A stretch of DNA of 64,000 nt from Antedon mediterranea (GCF_964355755.1 NC_092672.1:20268501-20332500); one strand, 5' to 3'; positions 44,916 through 57,154 are shown, counted from the stretch's first letter. The notes: generated from the sequence alone by a model not told the origin. A program made the numbers and translations.

Positions 44916-46087
44916 CAGGGCTGAAAATTAACGGTCGCCCGGTCGCCAATGGCGACCTTTATTTGCTAAGGGCGAGTATTAATTGTGTGATGGTCGACCC
45001 GTCTGGCGACTTACAGAATCTGCATCCACCTACCTTTTATAACTAATCTAGGCCTAGGCTAATAATATATAAGCTAAGTTATAAGCTACAAGCAGTCCCT
45101 CGTTTTTAAGGATCGCAAGCGCGATCAACAACCTTCAAGGAGAGCAATTAATCGCGCTCCATCTCACAGTGCGAGGTTAGGTACCAAACAAGGGGATTCC
45201 CCTGCCTGCATTCAAGGACGAGTTTACTTCATCGCCTCATAATAGTGCATCCAGTACGGTGTCATAGAAATACCTCCTTTACAGCAACCAATAATTGTTC
45301 CTTTTATGCTTACTGCATGTTTTTATGGAACGAGTTTATAAAATATATTTAATTTTAAAAGGAAACATTAATAGGAGGCCTAAATATAATGTTTATTATT
45401 TAAAAAGCTTAGTTGCTATGTCATCGATGGATTATTTCTTCAAAAGTTCCAACCAATTTTGGTCACTCAAATCCTCCTCAAAACACGTGCTGACGTGTGA
45501 CGTCATCATCTTCTAGAAGGTAGCTCTCTCCCCAAATTGTGCGTGCATGTGTGACACATGTAAACACGATTAAATATCTTTCTTAATTATTTTAAAATAA
45601 TACTTTGTAACTTATTATCAATATTTTAATGGCTATTGCATGTTAGAATTGTATAATTTATGAAATACAGGTAGTTTTTTGTCTGATTTCTAGGCCAACA
45701 AGCTAGGCTAGAAAAGCTAGGCCTAGGCTAAAGACATGTTGGTCAGGATTCTCCAGGCAGGCTCCTGAAACCCAATCTAGGCCTACCCAGGCCATACAAA
45801 AAATTGGATTGATTTTTTTCAATGACGATCCCCACGGAAAATATTGTGTGTGAATGTGGGTGTGGGAGGGGAGTGGGGGAGGGAGGAATTTTGGGGAGAG
45901 TAATTTAATTATCAAAAGTAATAAATGATATAATTGGGAGGGGTGGGGATAAATTCCCCCCCCCTTGGGCAAAAAAAAAATGTACAAAAAATTAATAAGG
46001 GCCAGCCATTTTTAATAAGGGCGACCATCCTTCAACTTCAACTGGCCCTGCTGGCCACTATGGTTTAAAGGTTAATTTTCAGCCCTG
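44916..46087. mobile_element. hAT-like non-autonomous DNA transposon, 1172 bp
   Basis: Perfect 17-bp terminal inverted repeats: CAGGGCTGAAAATTAAC at 44916 and its complement ending at 46087. Subterminal GGTCGCC / GGCGACC repeats occur near both ends. CAGGG termini are typical of hAT elements. The flanks share ATATTG on both sides, 6 bp rather than the usual 8. A 73-codon frame at 45295-45516 (MSSMDYFFKSSNQFW in its second half) could be a remnant of a transposase N-terminus; otherwise it is non-coding. AGGCCTAGGC host-type motifs lie inside. Confidence 0.8.
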
Positions 46088-46141
46088 ATATTGAAATAAA
46101 TTTTACTGTAAAAATGTTGGTTTAGCTTACTGTAATAACAC

Positions 46142-46173
46142 TGGTCACAGACTGACATGTCAGTCTGTGACCA
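46142..46173. repeat. Perfect 32-bp palindrome
   Basis: The half-site TGGTCACAGACTGACA is followed directly by its exact reverse complement, with no spacer. It lies between the hAT-like element and the right copy of the direct repeat. Confidence 0.95.
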
Positions 46174-46245
46174 ACTCGGTAACAACCAGACACTTTTTAA
46201 TATCATATAAAAATGTAAAAATAAGGTTTAAAAAAAAAGTAACCT

Positions 46246-46440
46246 TATGAGTGTATGTAAAGCTATAATTTTTAATAGTTTGGAAAATATTATAATTGTC
46301 AAGAAGGTACATGGTTCTTAAATTAAAAAAATGTTTTTTGGTAACAACCCGGCAAACTTATTAATAATTATGTTGGCCCCTCCTTAATATTTCTATGTTG
46401 ATTAATTCAATTTTTTTAAACAAAATCTCAAACAATATAT
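46246..46440. repeat. Direct repeat, right copy (with 44696-44890)
   Basis: Second copy of the sequence described at 44696-44890, in the same orientation and followed by unrelated AT-rich sequence to about 46688. Confidence 0.85.
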
Positions 46441-46688
46441 TTAGTTCTTTAATTCTAAAAAGAAATGACATGTATAAATTAGGATTTAGTTGTCTGTTAT
46501 AGGATTTAAGTAAACCTCATATTGTTTTATTTTTTAAGTTTCTAAATATCATTATTTTAAATGGAAATATGTCTGTATATATCTCTTTTTTTTTTTACCA
46601 CTTAAATATCCTGAAAGTATATAACATTAGCTTTAGTTTGATATCAAACATGTTAAGACTGCTAAAAGTTGAAAATTTTCAAAATCCC

Positions 46689-47025
46689 CAAAAAAATTGT
46701 GGAATTGCCCTACTAATACTCACAGCTGTAGCTGAAACTGTAAATCTTCTGTTAATAAAAAACAATTACAATCTAAAAAATACAAGGAAAAACATTGATA
46801 ATGGCAATAAACAACATTAACACTTTTTCCAAATCAACAAGCTTCTTAATCAATGTCTGAAAAATTAGGAAATTTCCTTAAAATGACTTTGGTTATGGGC
46901 CAGCTAATTGGTGCCCACATGATGTCTCAATGGTAATTTCATTTAATAGTTTGATCACAAACAATAAAATCTGAATTATGTAAATGTTTCATAATAGTAA
47001 ATGCCTACAAAATAACAGGCAACAC
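46689..47025. repeat. Detached unit of the 330-bp tandem repeat
   Basis: CTACTAATACTCACAGCTGT, CTTCTTAATCAATGTCTG and CAAACAATAAAATCTG occur in the same order as in 42885-44695. The unit was separated from the main block by the 44696-46440 segment. Confidence 0.85.
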
Positions 47026-47825
47026 TGCACTCCCAATCATGAGACCATAAATCATCTCTACAAATTATTTATTTTATGTTCACTATTTACGATATTCTAG
47101 AGATTATGAAGTACTGTAGAAACAATAATGTTATTACTGTACATGTATCTCTTCCAACTCTTTAGGAACTTATACAACTAAAAACTAGGCCTAGCCCCTA
47201 CCTAGGAGGCCTATAGGCTAGTAGGCATAGAAGAGAACTTCGCAAAGCAGACTCAGCTTACTAACAATGCTAAGTAGAGTAGGCTATATTATACCGGTGT
47301 TTAATTTTAAGGCATGGTATTCAAGATAAAGTTTGTTAACAAATTAGGAATTAATATATAGCCTAGTTATAAGCCAGATGCAAAATGGAACTAGGCTAGC
47401 GTCATTATGCCTCTACTACAGTACTGTACAACTAAACCTAGGCTAGGTCTAGGCCTTCCTAAAGAGGTAATCCGGGACACGGCTAGGCCTAGCCTAGCAG
47501 CCTAGTTAGGCCATTTCATTTTGATGGCAAACACAAAAACAATTAAATATTACAAATCAACAATCCAAATTAATCAAAATATATCTTACCTATTTCTAAC
47601 TATTATATTTAAAACAATTGTGTTTAAACTTTTTTAATATAGGCTATATGTTCGTTTTAACAATATAAAATTGCAAAGCAATATCGGGAGCAATACTAGG
47701 CTATAATATTACAAATCCAACATGGAGGTGTAACCACGTTGTTCTTTACTAATATGGCACGCAATCGTCGCCAAAAGTAACATAAATGCTGTAGGCCCAG
47801 ACACAATTCACCACACTTTCACCAT
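47026..47825. other. Spacer rich in AGGCCT motifs
   Basis: No gene seen. Many TAGGCCTA / CTAGGCCTAGGC motifs (about 47190-47515), which can form small hairpins and also occur at 14570-15180 and 45710-45790, point to a common host or element-derived motif. The HINE 3' fragment starts at about 47826. Confidence 0.5.
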
Positions 47826-47964
47826 AAAAGTAGAGAGCGCATTAACATTTTTTCAATGGATGGCATAATCGTTTTTCTGCGCGCAATATTCTAACGTATG
47901 ACGTGCGCGTGGCGTTTGTGCTGCGGATAACCTAACTCGTCCGTAGTGACGAGTTCAAATCTAG
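47826..47964 (+). mobile_element. HINE 3' end fragment, class c (possible end of H15)
   Basis: Only the last about 140 bp of a class c element: AGAGAGCGCATTAAC, GCGGATAACC, TA, hairpin with CGTAGT loop and CTAG at 47961-47964. It could be the far end of H15 (30986-31078); if so, the middle of that element has been lost. Confidence 0.7.
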
Positions 47965-49128
47965 TTCTATCTTATTCTTCTTTCTTTCCCGGAATTTTGT
48001 TCGCAGCGTATCTCTAATTCTGGTGAACATAAGATTGTGTAACTTTGTCATAAGATTGACACGTAGCTGTAGATGTGCAGGACGTTTCGTTTTTTGACTT
48101 TAGAGTCGCGCAGCGTAAGTTACGTGCGATTTTATGAATTTCAATGATTGATCATAGATTAAAAACTAGAAGTCATTTTGTTTTTGAAACTTAGTGAAAA
48201 TTTAAGTCATGTCAACTGCAAACTTTGTATGGATTAAAAATGGCATGTTTTACAAAAAGTTACGCGCGCACGCGCGTTTAAAATTTCAAAATGCGTAAAA
48301 TCAATTTCTAATCAACTTTCTACGCGTTTCAGGTCATTTTGAGCATTTCAAAAATTCCCAGTCGTGCGCAATTTTTTTACGCGCGCGTGTGCACGTAGCG
48401 CAAAAACATCTTTTTTTTTGCTTGATTTTTGTTTTTTCAGCCTTTTCTAGTAAATTTACCAATTTTCAATCAATTTAGACTTAAAATCACGTCATACGAG
48501 CACGTAGAATTGAACAATTTGCGCGCGTTTTTAATGAAAAAGTTCAAAAATTTGTCAAAATTTTGCCTTTTTTAAAACAGTTATAGATTGTAAACTACGT
48601 GGTGAACTTTTTTTAAATTACATATTCTGGAAGTTGATGAGTTGTAGATATCGAATCATGCATCGATATGGCTAACCGGACATTGTGACGTCATTGTATG
48701 GCCACTCGAATATGTAATATAGGATTTTTGTCTCTTTCGTCATAGCTCGTCACCTTTAATAGAGCGCATCTCCATTATTCGTTTTCCAATTCCCTCAATT
48801 TTTTTATTATTGTCTAGGTCAATCGATTATCTTTCGCATGATTTACCATTTTTAAAATTGTGATGACGTCATCATGTTCAAAAGCGTTAATAACTTTGGT
48901 CACTTATTTTCACCTATTCTGCACTGTATGTAGTACGTATACAGGGTATAGTGTATACTGTATATACTTAGACGGGACACAAAATAGAGAGCACACTGAA
49001 ATTGTTTCAATGGCATAATCGTTTTTCTTTGCGCAATATTCTAATGTATGATGTGCCGTGGCCTTTGGTGCCGTGGCCTTTGCGCTGCGGATAACCTAAC
49101 TCGTCCGAAGTGACGAGTTCAAATCTAG
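47965..49128 (+). mobile_element. HINE H16, class c, without 5' hairpin
   Basis: Begins TTCTATCTTATTCTTCTTTC directly after a CTAG and ends with a class c terminus (CTAG 49125-49128). At 1164 bp it lacks only the about 70-bp hairpin and T-run segment, as expected for the right part of a split element. Confidence 0.8.
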
Positions 49129-49138
49129 TTTTTTTTTT

Positions 49139-50734
49139 GGTTATCCGCAACGAAGTTGCAGGATAACCTCTTGTGATTGTACGAAATCATCTTTTTTTTC
49201 ATCTTCTTTCTTTCTGTATGATTTTTGTGTAACGCTTTTCTCTAAAACTTGCAAACATAACATTTTGTTAACTATGTTAACATTTTGACATTCACGTAAC
49301 GTCGTCAAGCGAAGCTTTTCATGACGTTTACAATTGCGCAACACGACGTACGCGTGATTTAACGATTTTCTCGTATTTAACATATGTCGAAAACCAAACA
49401 ACATTTTAAAATGAAACTTTGCAAAAGTTTAATTTATATCATGCGCTAACTGTCTGTTGAAAAAAAATTGCGTGTTTTACACAAAGTTACGCGCGCACGC
49501 GCATTTAAAATTTCAAAATGCGCAAAATTAATTTCTAATCAACTTTCTACGCGTTTCATGTCGTTTTGAGCATGTCAAAAATTCCCACGCGTGTGCACAT
49601 TTTTACGTGTACTGTGCGCACGTAGCATTGAAAACGTATTTTTTTCGCGTGATTTATGTTTTTTCAGCCTTTTCTAGTAATTTTACCAAATTTTAAACAA
49701 TTTCGACTTAAAGATACGTCATACGAGCACGTCGAATTGGACAATTTGCGCGCGTTTTTTATGAAAAGGTTAAAAAATTCGTTTAAAATATGCCTTTTTT
49801 TAAACAGTCGTAATTTCTAAACTAGACGGTCATATTTTTGTGGATGACATATTCTGGAAGTAGATGAGTTGTAGATATCGGATCAGGTATTAATATGGGT
49901 AACCGGACATTATGACGTCATTGTATGGCCACGCGAATATAAAATTTAGGATTTTTGTATCTTTCGTCATAGCTCATCACATTGAATAGAGCGCATCTCC
50001 ACTTATCCGTTTTCCATTTTCACCCCGATTTTGATATTGTCTAGGTCAATCAAGTATCTTTCGCATGAGTTAAAAATACTTTAATTTTTTTGACGTCATC
50101 GTGCCTAAAAATTTAAATCACGTGTGGCATTAATTTCATCTTTACAGTAAATTTTAATCTGTTATAGCTCGTAAGAATAAAATGTGATAATCACGATTAA
50201 AACTTTGTCTGGAAGCTATTGGATTGTAGATACGAAATTATGTAAAAATTTTGCCAATCGGATGTTGTGACGTCATCATATGGCCAGTTAAATAAAAAAG
50301 GTCGTATTTTCATCTTTTGCGTCATAATTCATTACATTTAAAAGAGCGCGCATCAATATTTCACGTATTCAAATTTCTTCTACACGCTAATACGTTGTTG
50401 CTGAGATAATTTCCTTTCGGAATTGCTACCTTCGCGTTTCATTTTAAAACCGTAAACATGTTAAAAATTGCAATAAATAGCGGGTCCCGTAACTTCACCT
50501 ATTCTATGTATGTCACTGTATGTGATATAGATACAGATTATACTGTGTATACTATATATGAATTTAAATAATAAAATTCAGCAATAACAACATATCATAT
50601 TCTTCAGTTCAGGTCATAATGCCAACGTGAACACTTCCTTTTGTCCTCAACCTATCCCCTTAATGTTAATGTTGCACCACTTGCGCGGCGCGGCGGATAA
50701 CCAAACTCGTCAAAGTGACGAGTTACATGTCTAG
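49139..50734 (+). mobile_element. HINE H17, complete, class d
   Basis: 1596 bp. The 5' hairpin has an AACGAAGTT centre and an extra A in the right arm (GCAGGATAACC). The 3' end is GCGGATAACC, AA, hairpin with AAG loop, TTACATGTCTAG (50731-50734). It has the second module near 50155 and a distinctive first body segment (CGTCGTCAAGCGAAGC). Confidence 0.85.
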
Positions 50735-51692
50735 TCTATGTTATTCTTCTTTCTTTCCCAAAATTTTGTGTCACGTGTATCTCAAATTCTGATCAACATT
50801 ACATCGTATAACATTGTCAGAAGATTTACCTCTATGTGTAGAAGTGCAGGACAGCTCGTTTTTTTACTTTAGAGTCGCGCAGCGTAAGCTACGCGCAATT
50901 TTATGAATTTTGCGTATTTAACATAGACTAAAAAGCAAAAGTCATTTTGTAATGACACTTGGTGAACATTTAAGTCATATCAAGGGCAAACTTTCTATGG
51001 ATTAAAAATGGCATGTTTGACATAAAGTTACGCGCGCACGCGCGTTTAAAATTTTAAAATGCGAAAAATCCATTTCTAATCAAATTTCTACGCGTTTCAG
51101 GTCATTTTGAGCATTTCAAAAATTCCCACGCGTGCGCATATTTTTTACGCGCGCGTGCGCACGTAGCGCAAAAACATCTTTTTTTTGCTTGATTTTTGTT
51201 TTTTCAGCCTTTTCTAGTAAATTTACCAATTTTCAATCAATTTTGACTTAAAATCACGTCATACGAGCACGTAGAATTGAACAATTTGCGCGCGTTTTTG
51301 AAGAAAAAGTTCAAAAATTCGTCAAAATTATGCCTTTTTTAAAACAGTTATAGATTGTAAACTACGAAGAGAACTTTTTTTAAATTACACATTCTGGAAG
51401 ATAATGAGTTGTAGATATCGAATCATGCATCGATATGGCTAACCGGACATTGTGACGTCATCGTTTGGCCACTCGAATATGAAATATAGGATTTTTGTCT
51501 CTTTCGTCATAGCTCGTCACATTTAATAGAGCGCATCTCCACTTATCCGTATTCCATTTCCCTCAATTTTTTTATTTTGTCTAGGTCAATCAATTATCTT
51601 TCGCATGATTTACCATTTTTAAAATTGTTATGTCGTCATCATGTTCACAAGCGTCAATAACTTTGGTCACTTCTTTTCACCTATTCTGCACT
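50735..51692 (+). mobile_element. HINE H18, class c body, first copy, truncated
   Basis: Starts TCTATGTTATTCTTCTTTC after the CTAG of H17, lacks the hairpin, and is cut at the duplication junction before its 3' end. Confidence 0.78.
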
Positions 51693-53139
51693 GCATTCAC
51701 GTAACGTCGTCAAGCGAAGCTTTTCATGACGTTTACAATTGCGCAACACGACGTACGCGTGATTTAACGATTTTCTCGTATTTAACATATGTCGAAAACC
51801 AAACAACATTTTAAAATGAAACTTTGCAAAAGTTTAATTTATATCATGCGCTAACTGTCTGTTGAAAAAAAATTGCGTGTTTTACACAAAGTTACGCGCG
51901 CACGCGCATTTAAAATTTCAAAATGCGCAAAATTAATTTCTAATCAACTTTCTACGCGTTTCATGTCGTTTTGAGCATGTCAAAAATTCCCACGCGTGTG
52001 CACATTTTTACGTGTACTGTGCGCACGTAGCATTGAAAACGTATTTTTTTCGCGTGATTTATGTTTTTTCAGCCTTTTCTAGTAATTTTACCAAATTTTA
52101 AACAATTTCGACTTAAAGATACGTCATACGAGCACGTCGAATTGGACAATTTGCGCGCGTTTTTTATGAAAAGGTTAAAAAATTCGTTTAAAATATGCCT
52201 TTTTTTAAACAGTCGTAATTTCTAAACTAGACGGTCATATTTTTGTGGATGACATATTCTGGAAGTAGATGAGTTGTAGATATCGGATCAGGTATTAATA
52301 TGGGTAACCGGACATTATGACGTCATTGTATGGCCACGCGAATATAAAATTTAGGATTTTTGTATCTTTCGTCATAGCTCATCACATTGAATAGAGCGCA
52401 TCTCCACTTATCCGTTTTCCATTTTCACCCCGATTTTGATATTGTCTAGGTCAATCAAGTATCTTTCGCATGAGTTAAAAATACTTTAATTTTTTTGACG
52501 TCATCGTGCCTAAAAATTTAAATCACGTGTGGCATTAATTTCATCTTTACAGTAAATTTTAATCTGTTATAGCTCGTAAGAATAAAATGTGATAATCACG
52601 ATTAAAACTTTGTCTGGAAGCTATTGGATTGTAGATACGAAATTATGTAAAAATTTTGCCAATCGGATGTTGTGACGTCATCATATGGCCAGTTAAATAA
52701 AAAAGGTCGTATTTTCATCTTTTGCGTCATAATTCATTACATTTAAAAGAGCGCGCATCAATATTTCACGTATTCAAATTTCTTCTACACGCTAATACGT
52801 TGTTGCTGAGATAATTTCCTTTCGGAATTGCTACCTTCGCGTTTCATTTTAAAACCGTAAACATGTTAAAAATTGCAATAAATAGCGGGTCCCGTAACTT
52901 CACCTATTCTATGTATGTCACTGTATGTGATATAGATACAGATTATACTGTGTATACTATATATGAATTTAAATAATAAAATTCAGCAATAACAACATAT
53001 CATATTCTTCAGTTCAGGTCATAATGCCAACGTGAACACTTCCTTTTGTCCTCAACCTATCCCCTTAATGTTAATGTTGCACCACTTGCGCGGCGCGGCG
53101 GATAACCAAACTCGTCAAAGTGACGAGTTACATGTCTAG
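51693..53139 (+). mobile_element. HINE H17, duplicated copy, 5'-truncated
   Basis: Second copy of most of H17 created by the 2405-bp duplication; it lacks the hairpin and first about 150 bp. CTAG at 53136-53139. Confidence 0.82.
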
Positions 53140-54287
53140 TCTATGTTATTCTTCTTTCTTTCCCAAAATTTTGTGTCACGTGTATCTCAAATTCTGATCA
53201 ACATTACATCGTATAACATTGTCAGAAGATTTACCTCTATGTGTAGAAGTGCAGGACAGCTCGTTTTTTTACTTTAGAGTCGCGCAGCGTAAGCTACGCG
53301 CAATTTTATGAATTTTGCGTATTTAACATAGACTAAAAAGCAAAAGTCATTTTGTAATGACACTTGGTGAACATTTAAGTCATATCAAGGGCAAACTTTC
53401 TATGGATTAAAAATGGCATGTTTGACATAAAGTTACGCGCGCACGCGCGTTTAAAATTTTAAAATGCGAAAAATCCATTTCTAATCAAATTTCTACGCGT
53501 TTCAGGTCATTTTGAGCATTTCAAAAATTCCCACGCGTGCGCATATTTTTTACGCGCGCGTGCGCACGTAGCGCAAAAACATCTTTTTTTTGCTTGATTT
53601 TTGTTTTTTCAGCCTTTTCTAGTAAATTTACCAATTTTCAATCAATTTTGACTTAAAATCACGTCATACGAGCACGTAGAATTGAACAATTTGCGCGCGT
53701 TTTTGAAGAAAAAGTTCAAAAATTCGTCAAAATTATGCCTTTTTTAAAACAGTTATAGATTGTAAACTACGAAGAGAACTTTTTTTAAATTACACATTCT
53801 GGAAGATAATGAGTTGTAGATATCGAATCATGCATCGATATGGCTAACCGGACATTGTGACGTCATCGTTTGGCCACTCGAATATGAAATATAGGATTTT
53901 TGTCTCTTTCGTCATAGCTCGTCACATTTAATAGAGCGCATCTCCACTTATCCGTATTCCATTTCCCTCAATTTTTTTATTTTGTCTAGGTCAATCAATT
54001 ATCTTTCGCATGATTTACCATTTTTAAAATTGTTATGTCGTCATCATGTTCACAAGCGTCAATAACTTTGGTCACTTCTTTTCACCTATTCTGCACTGTA
54101 TGTAGTACGTATACAGTATATAGTGTATACCGTATATACTCAGACGTGACGCAAAATAGAGGGCGCACTAACATTTTTTTCAATGGCTTAATCGTTTTTC
54201 TGCGCGCAATATTCCAACGTATGACGTGCACGTGGCTTTTGCGCTGCGGATAACCTAACTCGTCCGTAGTGACGAGTTCAAATCTAG
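53140..54287 (+). mobile_element. HINE H18, class c, complete right part
   Basis: Second copy of H18, here running to its 3' end (class c, CTAG 54284-54287). 1148 bp without hairpin. Confidence 0.82.
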
Positions 54288-55436
54288 TCTATGTTATTCT
54301 TCTTTCTTTCCCAAAATTTTGTGTCACGTGTATCTCAAATTCTGATCAACATTACATCGTATAACTTTGTCAGAAGATTTACCTCTATCTGTAGAAGTGC
54401 AGGACAGCTCGTTTTTTTTCTTTAGAGTCGCGCAGCGTAAGCTACGCGCGATTTTATGAATTTTGCGTATTTAACATAGACTAAAAACCAAAAGTCATTT
54501 TGTAATGACACTTGGTGAACATTTAAGTCATATCAAGGGCAAACTTTCTATGGATTAAAAATGGCATGTTTGACATAAAGTTACGCGCGCACGCGCGTTT
54601 AAAATTTCAAATTGCGAAATATCCATTTCTAATCAATTTTCTACGCGTTTCAGGGCATTTTGAGCATTTCAAAAATTCCCACGCGTGCGCAGTTTTTTTT
54701 ACGCGCGCGTGCGCACGTAGTGCAAAAACATCTTTTTTTTGCTTGATTTTTGTTTTTTCAGCCTTTTCTAGTAAATTTACCAATTTTCAATCAATTTTGA
54801 CTTAAAATCACGTCATACGAGCACGTAGAATTCAACAATTTGCGCGCGTTTTTGAAGAAAAAGTTGAAAAATTTGTCAAAATTATGCCTTTTTTAAAACA
54901 GTCATAGATTGTAAACTACGAGGTGAACTTCTTTTAAATTACACATTCTGGAAGTTGATGATTTGTAGATATCGAATCATGCATCGATATGGCTAACAAG
55001 ACATAGTGACGTCATCGTATGGCCACTCAAATATAAAATATAGGATTTTTGTCTCTTTCGTCATAGCTCATCACAATTAATAGAGCGCATCTCCACTTAT
55101 CCGAATTCCATTTCCCCCCATTTTTTTATATTGTCTATGCCAATCAATTATCTTTCGCATAATCTACCATTTTTTAAATTGTGATGACGTCATCATGTCC
55201 AAAAGCGTCAATAACTTGGGTCCCTTATTTTCACCTATTCTGCACTGTATGTAGTACGTATACAGAATATAGTCTATACCGTATATACTCAGACGTGACG
55301 CAAAATAGAGGGCGCACTAACATTTTTTTCAATGGCATAATCGTTTTTCTGCGCGCAATATTCCAACGTATGACGTGCACGTGGCTTTTGCGCTGCGGAT
55401 AACCTAACTCGTCCGTAGTGACGAGTTCAAATCTAG
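54288..55436 (+). mobile_element. HINE H19, class c, without 5' hairpin
   Basis: 1149 bp, begins with the same TCTATGTTATTCTTC as H18 directly after a CTAG and ends with class c CTAG at 55433-55436. A close relative of H18 and of the right part of H11. Confidence 0.82.
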
Positions 55437-55442
55437 TTTTTT

Positions 55443-55484
55443 GGTTATCCGCACTTGGCGGATAACCCCTTGTTATTGTCAGGA

Positions 55485-55517
<33 letters not shown>

Positions 55518-55570
55518 GTTATCCGCAACTAAGTTGCAGGATAACCCATGTGATTGTAAATATCTTTTTT
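55443..55570 (+). mobile_element. Stack of two HINE 5' pieces (class c; left part of H21)
   Basis: 55443-55516 is a class c hairpin and T-run of about 33. 55517-55570 is a class d-like hairpin (AACTAAGTT centre, GCAGGATAACC right arm) and ATATCTTTTTT. The second continues at 57155 with TTTTCATCTTCTTTGTTATTC, so H20 opened it. The first has no visible right part in the window. Confidence 0.75.
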
Positions 55571-57154
55571 AGTTATCCGCTTAGTAGCGGATAACTCCTT
55601 GTGATTGTAGTGGATCAATATTTTTTTTTTTTTTTTCTGTATTCTTCTTTTTTCTTTCCCATTTTTTTGTGAGTCACGTTTCTCTAAAATGTGTAAACAT
55701 AACATTTTAGAACTTTGACAACATGTGGGCATTTACGTGAAGTTGTGCATCTCCTATTTTGAATGACGTCAGAGTTGCGCAACGTGACTTGCGCGCGATT
55801 TTATGATTTTTAATGATCGATCATAGCTTAAAAACCAAGAGTAATTTTTTTTTTACCCTTTATGAAAATTTAAGTCATATGAAGGGCAAACTGTTAGTGC
55901 ACTAAAAATGGCATGTTTTACAAAAAGTTACGCGTGCACGTGCATTTAAAATTTCAAAATGCGCAAAATTAATTTCTAATCAATTTTCTACGCGTTTCAT
56001 GTCATTTTAAGCATGTAAAAAATTCCCACGCGTGCGCACATTTTTACGTGTGCGGTGTGCACGTAGCATTAAAAACATATTTTTTTCGAGTGATTTATGT
56101 TTTTCCAGCCTTTTATAGTAATTTTACCAACTTTTAAACACCTTCGACTTAAAGTTACGTCATACGAGCACGTCGAATTGGACAATTTGCGCACGTTTTT
56201 TATGAAAAGGTACAAAAATTTGTCAAAATTATGCCTTTTTTTAAACAGTCGTAATTTCTAAACTACACGGTCAACTTTTTGTGAATGACATATTCCGGAA
56301 GTTGATGAGTTGTAGATATCGGATCATGTATTAATATGGCTAACCGGACATTTTAACGTCATCGTATGGCCACGCGAATATAAAATTGAGGATTTTTGTA
56401 TCTTTCGTCATAGCTCATCACATTTAATAGAGCGCATCTCCACTTATTCATTTTCCATTTTCACCCCGATTTTGATATTGTCTAGGTCAATCAACTATCT
56501 TTCGCATGAGTTAAAAATATTTTAATTATTATGACGTCATCATGCCTAAAAATTTAAATTACATGTGGCATTAATTTCATCTTTACAGAAAATTTTAATC
56601 TGTTATAGCTCGTAAGAATAAAATGTGATAATCACGATTAAAACGTTTTCTGGAAGCTATTGGATGGTAGATACAAAATTATGTAAAAATTTGGCAAATC
56701 GGATGTTGTGACGTCATCATATGGCCAGTTAAATAAAAAAAGTCGTTTTTTCATATTTTGCGTCATAGTTCATTACATTTAAAAGAGCGCGCATTAATAT
56801 TTCACGTATTCAAATTTCTTCTACACGTTAATATGTTGTTGCTGAGATAATTTCCTTCCGAAATTCCTATATCAGTGTTTCGTTTTCATACCGTCACCAT
56901 GTTAAAAATTGAAATAAATGACGGGACCCGTAATTTCGCCTATCCTACACTGTATTAATATGTATACAGATTATACTATGTATACTGTAAATAGTATATG
57001 ACACAAAATATACAGCATTTAGCACTAACAACATATTATACTCTTCAGTTCATGTCAATATGCCATAATCTTTTTCTGTGTCCAATGTATGACGTGCACG
57101 TGGCGTTTGTCGTGCGGATAACTAACTCGTCAAAGTGACGAGTTTCATGTCTAG
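55571..57154 (+). mobile_element. HINE H20, complete, class a
   Basis: 1584 bp, AG-type hairpin and AG-type 3' end (CTAG 57151-57154). It has the second module near 56590 but not the internal first-segment duplication of H2, H3 and H8. Similar in length to H4. Confidence 0.85.

Larger units (their letters stand above)
49291..54097. repeat. 2405-bp tandem duplication across H17/H18
   Basis: Everything from about 49291 to 51692 repeats from 51696 to 54097 with a constant offset of 2405 bp, and I saw no mismatch in the stretches compared. The junction near 51693 joins CTATTCTGCACTG of H18 to CATTCACGTAAC of H17 with essentially no microhomology. Either a very recent event or an assembly duplication. 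Confidence 0.9.
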
